Positions 51,994 to 60,194 of a DNA stretch of 64,000 bases are shown in pieces. The stretch's first letter is position 1. Every line of letters starts with the position of its first letter. The stretch comes from Streptomyces roseifaciens (GTDB lineage Bacteria > Actinomycetota > Actinomycetes > Streptomycetales > Streptomycetaceae). The stretch lies in assembly GCF_001445655.1 (NCBI RefSeq), contig NZ_LNBE01000002.1:248001-312000 (forward strand), written 5' to 3'. The position numbers and the translations under genes are program-made. The notes below the pieces were generated by a model. That model had not been told where the DNA came from and did no database searches. It saw only the letters and a program-made list of their open reading frames with translations.

Positions 51994-52168
51994 GGACGCC
52001 GAGTCCTGCCGCCGTACCGGGTGCGGAGCAGAAACGAATGGATCGGCAGGAGCGGGAGACCCGAGCACGGCGGACCACGATGGCGGTGGTCCTTGGGGTG
52101 AAGCCATTTCAGGTGGCCGGGCAACTTCGACAGCCCGAACCCGACAGGTCATCTTTCGCAGGCGGATG
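51994..52168 (+). ncRNA. ydaO-type c-di-AMP riboswitch
   Basis: The 3' half contains TTGGGGTGAAGCC, GGCCGGGC and GCCCGAACCCGACAGGTC followed by CGCAGGCG, which are the conserved actinobacterial ydaO elements. The 5' half has CCTGCCG (52005-52011) pairing with CGGCAGG (52044-52050) and the AGCGGGAGACCC core. It ends about 16 bases before the NlpC/P60 start. In Streptomyces this riboswitch is known to control cell-wall hydrolase genes, usually turning them off when c-di-AMP is high. Confidence 0.9.
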
Positions 52169-52183
52169 ACGAAGGGTTTTGGC

Positions 52184-52657
52184 ATGTCTGCGTTCCCTGG
52201 CATATCCACGCTCATGTCCCGCGCCGGTGCCGCTTCGGTGGTCACCGCGGCCACCGTGACCGCGTCGATGCTCCTCCCCGGAATGTCGGCCGAGGCGAGC
52301 GCGGCCACTCCGGGCGCCACCGCCCTGAAGGTCGCGGCCTCCAAGCAGGGCTCCCCCTACCAGTACGGCGCCGCCGGTCCCAACCGGTTCGACTGCTCGG
52401 GCCTCACGCTCTACTCGTTCAAGAAGGCCGGCAAGACCCTGCCGCGCACCGCGGCCGCGCAGTACAACAAGACCCGGCACGTCTCCGCCGGCTCCCGCCA
52501 GGCGGGCGACCTGGTCTTCTTCCACTCGGGAAGCAACGTCTACCACGTCGGGATCTACGCGGGTAGCAACAAGATCTGGCACTCGCCCAAGCCGGGCGCG
52601 AAGGTCCGGCTGGAGAAGATCTGGTCCGGCAGCGTCTGGTACGGCCGGGTCAACTGA
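52184..52657 (+). CDS. Secreted NlpC/P60 endopeptidase
   Basis: A 157-residue exported cysteine peptidase of minimal size: signal peptide to about residue 41 (AEASA-AT), then the NlpC/P60 domain with C71 (NRFDCSGLTLYSF), H121 (YHVGIYAG) and H133 (IWHSPKPG) as the catalytic triad. It cuts stem peptides of peptidoglycan. GAAGGG lies 7 bases upstream of ATG 52184. Expression is predicted to be controlled by the c-di-AMP riboswitch directly upstream. Three consecutive hairpins follow its stop. The unit is convergent with the S1-family protease. Confidence 0.93.
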   Translation: MSAFPGISTLMSRAGAASVVTAATVTASMLLPGMSAEASAATPGATALKVAASKQGSPYQYGAAGPNRFDCSGLTLYSFKKAGKTLPRTAAAQYNKTRHVSAGSRQAGDLVFFHSGSNVYHVGIYAGSNKIWHSPKPGAKVRLEKIWSGSVWYGRVN

Positions 52658-52664
52658 CCGGGCG

Positions 52665-52687
52665 GTCCGGCCCGGTACGGGCCGGAC
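52665..52687. terminator. Hairpin terminator 1 after the NlpC/P60 gene
   Basis: GTCCGGCCCG and CGGGCCGGAC, a perfect 10-bp stem with a GTA loop, starting eight bases after the stop. Confidence 0.75.
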
Positions 52688-52699
52688 GACGACGGCCGA

Positions 52700-52728
52700 C
52701 CGGGCCGGGGCGACCCACCCCGGCCCGG
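52700..52728. terminator. Hairpin terminator 2
   Basis: CCGGGCCGGGG and CCCCGGCCCGG, a perfect 11-bp stem with a 7-base loop. Confidence 0.7.
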
Positions 52729-52731
52729 ATA

Positions 52732-52766
52732 CCTCCGGGGACCCCGCGAAAGGGGCTCCCCGGAGG
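52732..52766. terminator. Hairpin terminator 3 (shared by convergent genes)
   Basis: CCTCCGGGGACCCC and GGGGCTCCCCGGAGG pair through 14 bases with one bulged C and a GCGAAA loop. Third in a row between two convergent genes. Confidence 0.8.
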
Positions 52767-52806
52767 AGCGCGTCACTGCACGGCGTCAGGCCGGCGCCTG
52801 CCCGCC

Positions 52807-53877
52807 TCAGGGCAGCTGGGCCCCGTACGCCTGCAGCGCCGCCGGTACGGGCTGGAAGAACGTCTCTCCGCCGCCGGAGCAGTCGCCGCTGCCGCCCGAG
52901 GTGAGGCCGAGGGCGGTGGCACCGTCGAAGAGGGCGCCGCCGCTGTCGCCGGGTTCGGCGCAGACCGAGGTGCCGATCATGCCCTCGACCGCCCCCTCCT
53001 CGTAGTTGACGGTCACGTCGAGCGCGGTGACCTCGCCGCCGTGGACCCGGGTGGTGCTGCCGCTGCGCTGCACCTTCTCGCCGACGACGGCTTCCCCGGC
53101 CTTGCCGATGTTCTGCGTGCCGCCGTTGTAGAGGTCCACCGCGCTCGGGTGGGCGATGGTGGACGTGTAGCGGACGAGCGCGTAGTCGTGGCCGGGGAAG
53201 GACGAGCTCTCGACCACGCCGATCTGGGCGCCGCCCTGGGTCGCGGACCACGTCCGCGAGGCGTTGCCGCAGTGCCCGGCCGTGAGGAAGTACGGCTTGC
53301 CGCCCTTGGTGACGTTGAAGCCCAGCGAGCAGCGCACGCCGCTGCCCCAGATCGCGTCGCCGCCCGCGATGAGGGGACGGAACTTCCCTGCCGTTCTCTT
53401 GACCGCGACCTTGTCGCCGAGTTGTGCGACGGCCTTGTCGAGCCGGTCCTGCCGGGCGCCCGTGACCGTGCTGTCGGCGGTGACGACGACCTTGTTGGTG
53501 CGGGGGTCCACCGACCAGGCCGTGCCCGGAACGGCCGCCTCCGCCTTCAGTGTCCGCAGGGCCGAGGCGAGCTCGGCGGCCGAGTGGCGCACGGTCCTCG
53601 GTTCGGCGCCGGCGGCCCGTACCCTGGCCGCCGCATCCTGGTCGAGGACGCCGACGACGAGCCTGCCGGTCCCGGCGTCGTAGTACGAACCGGCCGAGTC
53701 CGCGCCGAGGTCGGCGGATATCCGCTGGGCCAGCTCCGCGGCCTGCGGCGAGGAGAGCTGACGGGGCGCCGGCGAGGACGCGTGCGCGGCGGGGAGCGTC
53801 AGTGCCGCGGCCGTCAGGGCGACCATCACCGCGCCGGCGCCGGCCGTACGGCGCGTGGAGATGCGGGAACGTTTCAC
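52807..53877 (-). CDS. Streptogrisin-like secreted serine protease (S1 family)
   Basis: A 356-residue preproenzyme. The signal peptide covers about residues 1-33 and an alpha-lytic-type prodomain about 35-169. The mature protease probably starts at IAGGDAIWGSG (residue 170), giving about 187 residues. The triad is H202 (LTAGHCG), D231 (GHDYALV) and S312 (EPGDSGGALF), with conserved disulphide cysteines. GTG 53877 is firm: AGGAGG lies 6 bases upstream. The long upstream in-frame extension is not used. It is close to streptogrisin A/B. Short palindromes at 53951-53965 and 53995-54004 lie in its promoter region. Confidence 0.93.
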   Translation of the reverse strand: MKRSRISTRRTAGAGAVMVALTAAALTLPAAHASSPAPRQLSSPQAAELAQRISADLGADSAGSYYDAGTGRLVVGVLDQDAAARVRAAGAEPRTVRHSAAELASALRTLKAEAAVPGTAWSVDPRTNKVVVTADSTVTGARQDRLDKAVAQLGDKVAVKRTAGKFRPLIAGGDAIWGSGVRCSLGFNVTKGGKPYFLTAGHCGNASRTWSATQGGAQIGVVESSSFPGHDYALVRYTSTIAHPSAVDLYNGGTQNIGKAGEAVVGEKVQRSGSTTRVHGGEVTALDVTVNYEEGAVEGMIGTSVCAEPGDSGGALFDGATALGLTSGGSGDCSGGGETFFQPVPAALQAYGAQLP

Positions 53878-53950
53878 TCGTGACCTCCTGTGGGGGAGTG
53901 CCCGGCGGCACGGTGGTGCCCGGGCGTGGAGGACGTGCGGGTGCGATGCG

Positions 53951-53965
53951 CGTGCGTGACGCACG
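53951..53965. promoter_or_regulatory. Palindrome in the protease promoter region
   Basis: CGTGCGT-G-ACGCACG, 7-base arms around one base. The sequence GTGCGTGACGC recurs about 27 bases away, so this may be a pair of binding sites for one regulator. Confidence 0.45.
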
Positions 53966-53994
53966 TGCGCGACCCGTGTGCGTGACGCGTAGGT

Positions 53995-54004
53995 GATGCG
54001 CATC
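53995..54004. promoter_or_regulatory. Short palindrome GATGCGCATC
   Basis: A perfect 10-bp palindrome about 120 bases upstream of the protease start. Too short to assign. Confidence 0.3.
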
Positions 54005-54326
54005 GGTGAGGACACGGTGCACGACAGGCCGATGAGATCGTCGCGTCCATGTCAAGAACGGGATACGGGCGAGTATCCCGATGAGGCAAGCGGAAGTTCA
54101 AGAGCGACATTCGGTCGTGCGAAGGGTGCCGGCCGCAGTCCCCCGGCGGCTCAGCGGCACCGGAAGCCGTCCCCCTGAACGGGAGTGACGGGCGTGGACG
54201 GCCGCCGGGCGGTGACCGGACGGCTCGGGGCGCGCCTGTCCGGTATTCGCTCCTTGCGGTTCGCCCATGGAGCGGCGCCGGTGCGTTCTTTGCTCAGTCT
54301 TAACGACCGGGGCGCCGCAAAGGGAA

Positions 54327-54362
54327 GGCCGGGTCCCGCCGTTCGCACGGCGGGACCCGGCC
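54327..54362 (-). terminator. Terminator of the small acidic protein gene
   Basis: GGCCGGGTCCCGCCG and CGGCGGGACCCGGCC form a perfect 15-bp stem with a 6-base loop, twelve bases past the stop of the minus-strand gene. Confidence 0.85.
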
Positions 54363-54373
54363 CGGCCTCGCGG

Positions 54374-54559
54374 TTACTGCGCCCCCGTCGTGTGGGTCGG
54401 GCGGATCGGGCCGCTGCCGCCCGGGCTCTGCGGCGCGGTGCCCTCCACGTGCTCGACCGGCTTGTCCAGCTCGGACGCGAGCGCCTCCTCGGACGGCGTG
54501 GCGGGCTGCTCGGCGGGGGCCCCGGCCTGCTCGGTGCTCTTGGGGTCCTCAGCGGTCAT
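54374..54559 (-). CDS. Small Pro/Glu-rich hypothetical protein (61 aa)
   Basis: A 61-residue acidic, Pro/Ala/Glu-rich protein starting MTAEDPKSTEQAGAP with no Cys, membrane segment or recognised domain. It looks intrinsically disordered. It has a good ribosome-binding site (AGGAG, 8 bases upstream of ATG 54559) and a perfect terminator after it, so it is very likely a real gene despite its size. It is divergent from the SARP regulator gene by 182 bases and may be its target or partner; nothing in the sequence gives a function. Confidence 0.65.
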   Translation of the reverse strand: MTAEDPKSTEQAGAPAEQPATPSEEALASELDKPVEHVEGTAPQSPGGSGPIRPTHTTGAQ

Positions 54560-54741
54560 ATCGAAAACTCCTGTGTCAGGCGCGCTGTGATGCGCATGGA
54601 ACAACTGTGCCTGCAGTATGTAACGGCGCCATCAACGGACGATCAACGGCCCCTCACCCGTCCTCTGCTCCCCTGCCGGGCGCTGAGGTACTGTCACCAT
54701 CTGTCGCCGGACAGAGCCGGCAGGGCACGGTCGGGGGAAAC

Positions 54742-57711
54742 ATGCGGGACACAACGGAGCCGTCCGCAGACCGGCTCCACTTCCAGCTGCTCGGCCCGGT
54801 GCGCGCGCTGGCGGACGGTCACCACGTGGACCTGGGCGCGCGCCAGCAGCGCGCCATGCTGGCCGTCCTCCTGCTGCGCGGCGGCGCCACCGTCTCCAGC
54901 GACGAGCTCATCGACGCCCTCTGGGGCGAGGCCGCACCGCCCCAGGCCCTCGGCACCGTCCGCACGTACGCCTCGCGCCTGCGCACCCTCCTCGAACCCG
55001 GCCGCGCCGCCCGCACTCCCGCCACCGTCCTGGTCTCCGTCTCCGGAGGCTACGCCCTGCGCGTGGCACCCGAGCGCGTCGACGCACGGGTCTTCGAACG
55101 CCTCCTCGCCGAGGCCGCCGCCGCCCACGCCGCCGGTGACATCGCGACCGCCCACGCCTCGTACACCGCCGCACTGGACCTCTGGCACGGCACCGCACTA
55201 GCCGGTCTCCCCGGCCCCTACTGCGAGCGCCAGCAGGACCGGCTCTCCGAAGCGCGCCTGGCCGCGCAGGAGGGGCTCTTCGAGTGCGCCCTCACCCTCG
55301 GCCGCCACGCCGAACTGGTCCCCGAGCTCACCTCGCTCACCGCCGAGCACCCGCTGCGCGAGCGGCTGCGCGCCCAGCTGGTCCTCGCCCTCTACCGCTG
55401 CGGCCGTCAGGTCGACGCGCTCGCCGCCTACACCGAGGCGCGGCGGCTGCTGGTCGAGGAGCTCGGCGTCGAACCCGGCCCGGAGCTGACCCGGCTGCAC
55501 GCCCAGGTGCTCGCCGGCGACCCGGAGCTCGCGCTGCCCGCCGCCGGGGCACCGGCCGCGCCCGGCACCGGCGGGGCGCGCCGCCCCTCCGGAGCCCCCT
55601 TCCAGCTGCCCGCCGGCATACCCGACTTCACCGGCCGCGAGGACCTGGTGCGCGAGGTGCACGGCGCGCTCACCGGCGCCGCCGGACCCGCCGTGATGAT
55701 CGCCATGCTCACCGGCATCGGCGGCGTCGGCAAGACCACCCTCGCCGTCCACGCCGCCCACCTGGCCCGCCCCGGCTTCCCCGACGGCCAGCTCTACGTG
55801 GACCTGCGGGGCGCCGGCTCCGACCCCGCCGACAGCGGCAGCGTGCTGGCCCACTTCCTGCAGGCTTTAGACGTCCCCGAGACCGACATCCCCGACGACC
55901 TGGAACAACGGGCGGCCCTCTACCGGTCCGTGCTCGCCGACCGGCGCGTGCTCCTCCTCCTCGACAACGCCCGCGACGCCGCCCAGGTCCGCCCGCTGCT
56001 GCCCGGCACCGCCGGCTGCGCCGTGCTCGTGACGACCCGCTCCCGGTCCATCACCCTCGGCGGCGCCCGCCACTTCCACATCGGCGTGGCCAGCGAGCCG
56101 GAAGCCCTCTCGCTGCTGGCCGCCATCGCCGGCGAGGAGCGGGTCGCCGGCGAGCCGCGCGCCGCCGGGGCCCTGGTCGCCTCGTGCGGCCACCTGCCGC
56201 TGGCCGTGCGCATCGTGGCCTCCCGCCTCGCCTCCCGGCCCGGCTGGACCCTCGCCTCGCTCGTCGCCCGCCTCGACGACGAGCGCCGCCGCCTCGACGA
56301 GCTGCAGGCCGGCGACCTGACGGTGGAGACCACCTTCCGGCTCGGCTACACCCACCTGCCGTCCGACCAGGCCCGGGCCTTCCGCCTGCTGGCCCTCGCC
56401 GACGCCCCCGACCTCCCGCTGGCCGCCGCGGCCGCGCTCCTCGACCGCGACGACTTCACCGCCGAGGACCTGGCCGAGGGCCTCGCCGACGCCGGCATGC
56501 TCGAGTCGTACGCCCCCGGGCGCTACCGCTTCCACGACCTCCTGCGGCTCTACGCGCGTCGCCGGGCCGAACGCACGGAGACGCCGCAGGAGCGGAGCGG
56601 GGCCGTCTCGCGCCTCGTCGACCACCTGCTCGCCACCGTCGGCAACGCCTCCCGCGTCCTCGAACCCGACCACGCCCTGCACCGCCACCTGCACCCCGCC
56701 ACCGTCCCCGGCCTCGTCTTCGCCGACGCCGACGAGGCCCGGCAGTGGCTGCGCCGCGAGCACATCACGCTCGCCGCCACCCTCGCCCAGGCCGTACGCG
56801 AACTCCCCGGCGCGCTGCGCGCCGCCGGCGACCTGCTGCTCACCTGGTCCGGCCTCATCGAGGGCCCGGCCCACCGCGACGAACTGCGCCGCCTGTCCGA
56901 ACTGACCGCCGCCGCCGCGCGCGAGGCGGGAGACCCGTGCGTCGAGGCCCGCGCCCGGTACACCCTCGGCAACCTGCACTACCTCACCGACGTGTACGAG
57001 GCCGCAGAGCGCGAGCTGTCCGAGGCGCTGCGCCTCGCGGAGGCCGCGGGCGACCCCATGTGCCGCCACCTCGCCGCCAACGCCCTCGGCATACTCTGCT
57101 TCGCCACCGACCGCCCCGCGCGTGCCCTGCCCCTGCTGGAACAGGCCCGCATCCTGTGCGACGTCCTGGGCGACCGGGGCAGCGAAGCGCGGGTGCTCGC
57201 CAACACCGCCCGCGTCCGCCTCGCCCTGGACCAGCCCCGCGACGCCGAGCGCGACGCCGCCGAGGCCGTCCGCCTCGCCGAGGCCACCGGCAACGGCCCG
57301 ACCGTCGCCCTGACGCTCTATCAGCACGGCTGCGTGCTCCACAAGACCGGCCACCCCGACCTGGCGGCCCGTCAACTGCGCGATGCGCTCGGCTACTTCA
57401 TCGAGCAGCAGCAGCGCGGCTGGGAAGGACTGGCCTGGGCGCGCCTCGCGGAGTGCCGGCTGGCCGAGTGGCGCGACAACGATGCCGTCTCCTGCGCCGA
57501 GCAGTCCCTGCAGATCGCCCGCGAACTGGGCAAGACCTACTGCCAGGGCCTGGCCCACGCCGTCCTGGGCCGGGCCCTGCCCCGCCTGGGAGACCCGTCC
57601 CGCGGCCGGGACCACCTGCGCGAGGCCCTGGCCCTCTTCGAACGGCTCGGCGTCCCGGAGGCGGCCTGGGTCCGCACCCTCCTCGCGGAGACGCCGGCAC
57701 GGACACCGTGA
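54742..57711 (+). CDS. SARP/AfsR-type regulator (OmpR-HTH, BTAD, NB-ARC, TPR) with a TTA codon
   Basis: A 989-residue activator-type regulator. An OmpR-like DNA-binding domain (residues about 12-95; GARQQRAMLAVLLLRGG, DELIDALWG) is followed by BTAD (about 100-250), an NB-ARC ATPase with the P-loop GIGGVGKTTLA (325-335) and LLLLDNARDA, and a C-terminal TPR array. This is the AfsR layout. Leu376 is encoded by TTA (55867-55869), so translation should need bldA tRNA, coupling it to development. ATG 54742 has GGGGG upstream. Targets are unknown; no biosynthetic cluster is adjacent. Confidence 0.9.
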   Translation: MRDTTEPSADRLHFQLLGPVRALADGHHVDLGARQQRAMLAVLLLRGGATVSSDELIDALWGEAAPPQALGTVRTYASRLRTLLEPGRAARTPATVLVSVSGGYALRVAPERVDARVFERLLAEAAAAHAAGDIATAHASYTAALDLWHGTALAGLPGPYCERQQDRLSEARLAAQEGLFECALTLGRHAELVPELTSLTAEHPLRERLRAQLVLALYRCGRQVDALAAYTEARRLLVEELGVEPGPELTRLHAQVLAGDPELALPAAGAPAAPGTGGARRPSGAPFQLPAGIPDFTGREDLVREVHGALTGAAGPAVMIAMLTGIGGVGKTTLAVHAAHLARPGFPDGQLYVDLRGAGSDPADSGSVLAHFLQALDVPETDIPDDLEQRAALYRSVLADRRVLLLLDNARDAAQVRPLLPGTAGCAVLVTTRSRSITLGGARHFHIGVASEPEALSLLAAIAGEERVAGEPRAAGALVASCGHLPLAVRIVASRLASRPGWTLASLVARLDDERRRLDELQAGDLTVETTFRLGYTHLPSDQARAFRLLALADAPDLPLAAAAALLDRDDFTAEDLAEGLADAGMLESYAPGRYRFHDLLRLYARRRAERTETPQERSGAVSRLVDHLLATVGNASRVLEPDHALHRHLHPATVPGLVFADADEARQWLRREHITLAATLAQAVRELPGALRAAGDLLLTWSGLIEGPAHRDELRRLSELTAAAAREAGDPCVEARARYTLGNLHYLTDVYEAAERELSEALRLAEAAGDPMCRHLAANALGILCFATDRPARALPLLEQARILCDVLGDRGSEARVLANTARVRLALDQPRDAERDAAEAVRLAEATGNGPTVALTLYQHGCVLHKTGHPDLAARQLRDALGYFIEQQQRGWEGLAWARLAECRLAEWRDNDAVSCAEQSLQIARELGKTYCQGLAHAVLGRALPRLGDPSRGRDHLREALALFERLGVPEAAWVRTLLAETPARTP

Positions 57712-57732
57712 CCCGCAGGCCCGGGCCTTCCG

Positions 57733-58260
57733 TCAGCGGGCGGCGCGGTTCGAGGCGCCGCCGTTCACCGGCTGGGGGGCCGGGCCGGGATTCGGGAGGT
57801 TCTTGAAGAACTCCGAGGACTCGCGGTCGCGGATGCGGAACACGGCGTCGAGGAGGGCGTGCGCCGAGCGGGACGCGCCGTCGGAACGGTCGGAGCCGAG
57901 TCCCCCCGCCCGCCAGGCGAGATAGACACGGGTGAGCTCGATCTCGGTCTCCCGCAGCAGGATCCAGGAGACGTCCCAGCGGTAGAGGCTCTTGAGCGCC
58001 GTCGTGATCGCCACCAGGAACCCCGCCCCGGAGATGGCCACGGACTTGCCCGGGAAGTCGAGGGCGGTCAGCACGGGCAGGGCCGCGCCGACGAGGATCA
58101 CCACGGCACCGCTCAGCCGGTAGAGCCGCCGGTGCCACCCGGCGCGGACGTCGTAGAAGTCGATGACGTCCAGGACGTACCGCTCGGCGGCGGCCGTGAA
58201 GCCCTCCTCGGAGTTGCGCCACCGGGGCGCGGTCGCTCTCAGGCCCAGTTTCCTCAACAC
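57733..58260 (-). CDS. DUF4231 / SLATT-like two-TM protein
   Basis: A 175-residue protein with two membrane segments (VVILVGAALPVLTALDF and a second, AISGAGFLVAITTAL) between helical regions, the DUF4231 pattern. Related two-helix SLATT-type domains are proposed pore-forming effectors in nucleotide-signalling conflict systems; that is family-level inference. GTG 58260 has GGGGGAAAA two bases upstream. It is the last gene of the minus-strand operon led by the Hsp70-like ATPase, 15 bases from the GDPD gene stop, and converges with the SARP gene. Confidence 0.75.
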   Translation of the reverse strand: MLRKLGLRATAPRWRNSEEGFTAAAERYVLDVIDFYDVRAGWHRRLYRLSGAVVILVGAALPVLTALDFPGKSVAISGAGFLVAITTALKSLYRWDVSWILLRETEIELTRVYLAWRAGGLGSDRSDGASRSAHALLDAVFRIRDRESSEFFKNLPNPGPAPQPVNGGASNRAAR

Positions 58261-58275
58261 GCTTTTCCCCCACGT

Positions 58276-59043
58276 TCACAGGGCTGACACGGGCAGGTAT
58301 CCGGAGAAGAAGACGTTGCTCACCGACTCCCGCGCGGCGCGCTCCTCCTCCGGCGAGTGGACGGTCCATCCGATGACGGGAAGGCCCCGTCGCTGCCAGA
58401 AGCGCAGGGCCCGCGACGGCAGGGCGTCCAGTTCGAAGCTGATGAAGCCGGGGCGGGAGACGGCGTTGGTGACCATGGACCGGCCGGCGGCGCGCAGGAC
58501 CGGCGGCGCGGACCGGAGGGCGCCCGCGATCTGCCCGACCGGCACGCCGGGGAGCATGCGCCCCAGCCGGTGGACCGTTCGGGGGTCGAAGGACTGCACG
58601 GCCACGCAGCCGCCGTAGCCGCGGAGCGCCGCGGCCACGGCCCGCTCCAGGCCGGACGCCCCGGCCACGCCCCACCGGCGGACGTCGACCATGACGGGCA
58701 CGCGGCCGGCCACCACGGCGAGCACCTCGGGAAGCGTGGCGGGCATGTGGGTGGCGAGGGCCGAGGAGGCCACCGCCCGCAGTTCCCCCAGCCGCAGGGC
58801 GGTGACGGGCAGTTCGCGGCCGGACGGCAGGCGGACCGCGGCGTCGTGCACGACGGCGAGCGCGCCGTCCCTGGTCAGCTGCACGTCGAGCTCGAAGGGG
58901 ACGCCGTGCTCGACGGCGCGCCGGAACGCGGCCATCGAGTTCTCCGCCACGGCGTCCGGTCCCCCGTGCAGGCCCCGGTGCGCGATCGGCCGGCTCAGGT
59001 GCCAGGGGAGATCTCGCACGGTGCCCTCCGGAGCGGTCGTCAC
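58276..59043 (-). CDS. Glycerophosphodiester phosphodiesterase family protein
   Basis: A 255-residue GDPD-fold enzyme without a signal peptide, so cytoplasmic. Catalytic elements are H22-R-G (IAHRGLHGG), E51 and D53 (FELDVQLTRDG) and H66 (VVHDAAV). It hydrolyses glycerophosphodiesters such as glycerophosphoethanolamine, the products left when a patatin removes both acyl chains. GTG 59043 overlaps the patatin stop (GTGA), so the two are translationally coupled and probably act in series. Confidence 0.87.
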   Translation of the reverse strand: MTTAPEGTVRDLPWHLSRPIAHRGLHGGPDAVAENSMAAFRRAVEHGVPFELDVQLTRDGALAVVHDAAVRLPSGRELPVTALRLGELRAVASSALATHMPATLPEVLAVVAGRVPVMVDVRRWGVAGASGLERAVAAALRGYGGCVAVQSFDPRTVHRLGRMLPGVPVGQIAGALRSAPPVLRAAGRSMVTNAVSRPGFISFELDALPSRALRFWQRRGLPVIGWTVHSPEEERAARESVSNVFFSGYLPVSAL

Positions 59044-60194
59044 GACGGTGTCGCGGGCCGGGGGGTGTCGCACAGCCGCTGGAATGCCGCGAGCATGCGG
59101 GTCTCGGCCCGGGAGAGGGAGTTGTGCACGCCGAGCAGGTGGTGGAGCTCCTCGAAGCGTACCCACGCGTCGCGGTAGCCGAGTCTGCGCAGCGCCTGGA
59201 CCCGGTCCGGGGAGAAGGACAGCAGACCGGTCAGCGGCCCCAGCGGGCCGGGCGGGACGATGGGCACGCTGGGCCGGATGTCGATGCGGGTGACGCGGCT
59301 CGCGGCGTGCGAGCTGACGACGGCGTCCGGGTGCAGGTGGACCACCACCACGACCTCGCAGTGCTCCTGCTCCGCGAAGGCGCGCACCGGTGTCCGGTCG
59401 CCGGGGCCGCCGAGCCCGCCGTCGAGGTAGGCGCAGCCGTCGACCACGCGCGAGGGGAAGATGAACGGCAGCGCCGCGCTGGCGAGCACGGCTTCCCGGA
59501 TCTGGTGGTCGGGATAGCCGTTGATCGGCAGGACGTCGCCCCGCGCACCGCCCAGCCACCGCAGCACCTCCATGAGGTGGCGCAGCCGTACGGGCAGCGA
59601 CTCCGTGCGGGCCAGCGGGTAGGCGACCACCCACAGGGGCCGGCCGGCCCGGATCGCGGCCGCGTCCACCGCCTCGTTCACCAGCTCCTCCAGCAGGCCG
59701 ACCCGGCGGCGCAGGCCCAGCAGCCGCGAGGCGAGCAGCCGGGCCTGCCGGGCCGTGCCCTCGGCCGCCGCCCCGGCCGCGTCGAGCGGCAGGCCCTGGT
59801 CGGCGAAGGGCGCCACGCCAGACTGCGTGGAGAAGCGCTCCCAGAAATCCGCCAGGCGCTGGGTGCCGGTCTTCAGGTCCGGGGCGCTGACGAGCACGGC
59901 GCCGTTGAGGGCGCCGATGCTGGTGCCGGCGACGGCCGCGATGTCGAGGCCCATCTCCGCGAGGTAGTCGCAGACGCCCAGCTCGTAGGCGCCCTTGGCG
60001 CCCCCGCCGGCCAGCACCAGGCCGATGCGCAGGGAACCGGCCGGCCGGAACGGCGGCCGGGTCCCGGGCGCCGCGGCGGGGCCGGCCGGGCCCGGTGCCG
60101 CCGTGGGCACGGGGGCGGCGTGCCCCGGCGCCACGCTGCTCGCGCGCTCCGCCCACAGGGAGAAGGTGCGCTCGACGTCCTGTGCGTCACTCAC
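59040..60194 (-). CDS. Patatin-like phospholipase
   Basis: A 384-residue patatin-fold lipase: GGGAKGAYELG (from residue 63) is the oxyanion motif, AGTSIGALNG has the nucleophile S92, and YLDGGLGG supplies the Asp of the Ser-Asp dyad. No signal peptide is present, so it acts on the inner face of the membrane. GTG 60194 overlaps the preceding gene by eight bases. In other bacteria patatins act as effectors of anti-phage and secretion systems (for example CapV), but housekeeping roles are also common. Its setting between uncharacterised helical proteins and GDPD is notable. Confidence 0.88.
   Translation of the reverse strand: MSDAQDVERTFSLWAERASSVAPGHAAPVPTAAPGPAGPAAAPGTRPPFRPAGSLRIGLVLAGGGAKGAYELGVCDYLAEMGLDIAAVAGTSIGALNGAVLVSAPDLKTGTQRLADFWERFSTQSGVAPFADQGLPLDAAGAAAEGTARQARLLASRLLGLRRRVGLLEELVNEAVDAAAIRAGRPLWVVAYPLARTESLPVRLRHLMEVLRWLGGARGDVLPINGYPDHQIREAVLASAALPFIFPSRVVDGCAYLDGGLGGPGDRTPVRAFAEQEHCEVVVVVHLHPDAVVSSHAASRVTRIDIRPSVPIVPPGPLGPLTGLLSFSPDRVQALRRLGYRDAWVRFEELHHLLGVHNSLSRAETRMLAAFQRLCDTPRPATPS

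Larger units (their letters stand above)
53878..54373. other. Intergenic region upstream of the S1 protease (496 bp)
   Basis: This stretch lies between the S1 protease start and the stop of the small minus-strand gene. It contains CGTGCGTGACGCACG (a 15-bp palindrome but for the centre) at 53951-53965, a nearby GTGCGTGACGCG copy, GATGCGCATC at 53995-54004, and the terminator at 54327-54362. No further gene is seen. Confidence 0.55.
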
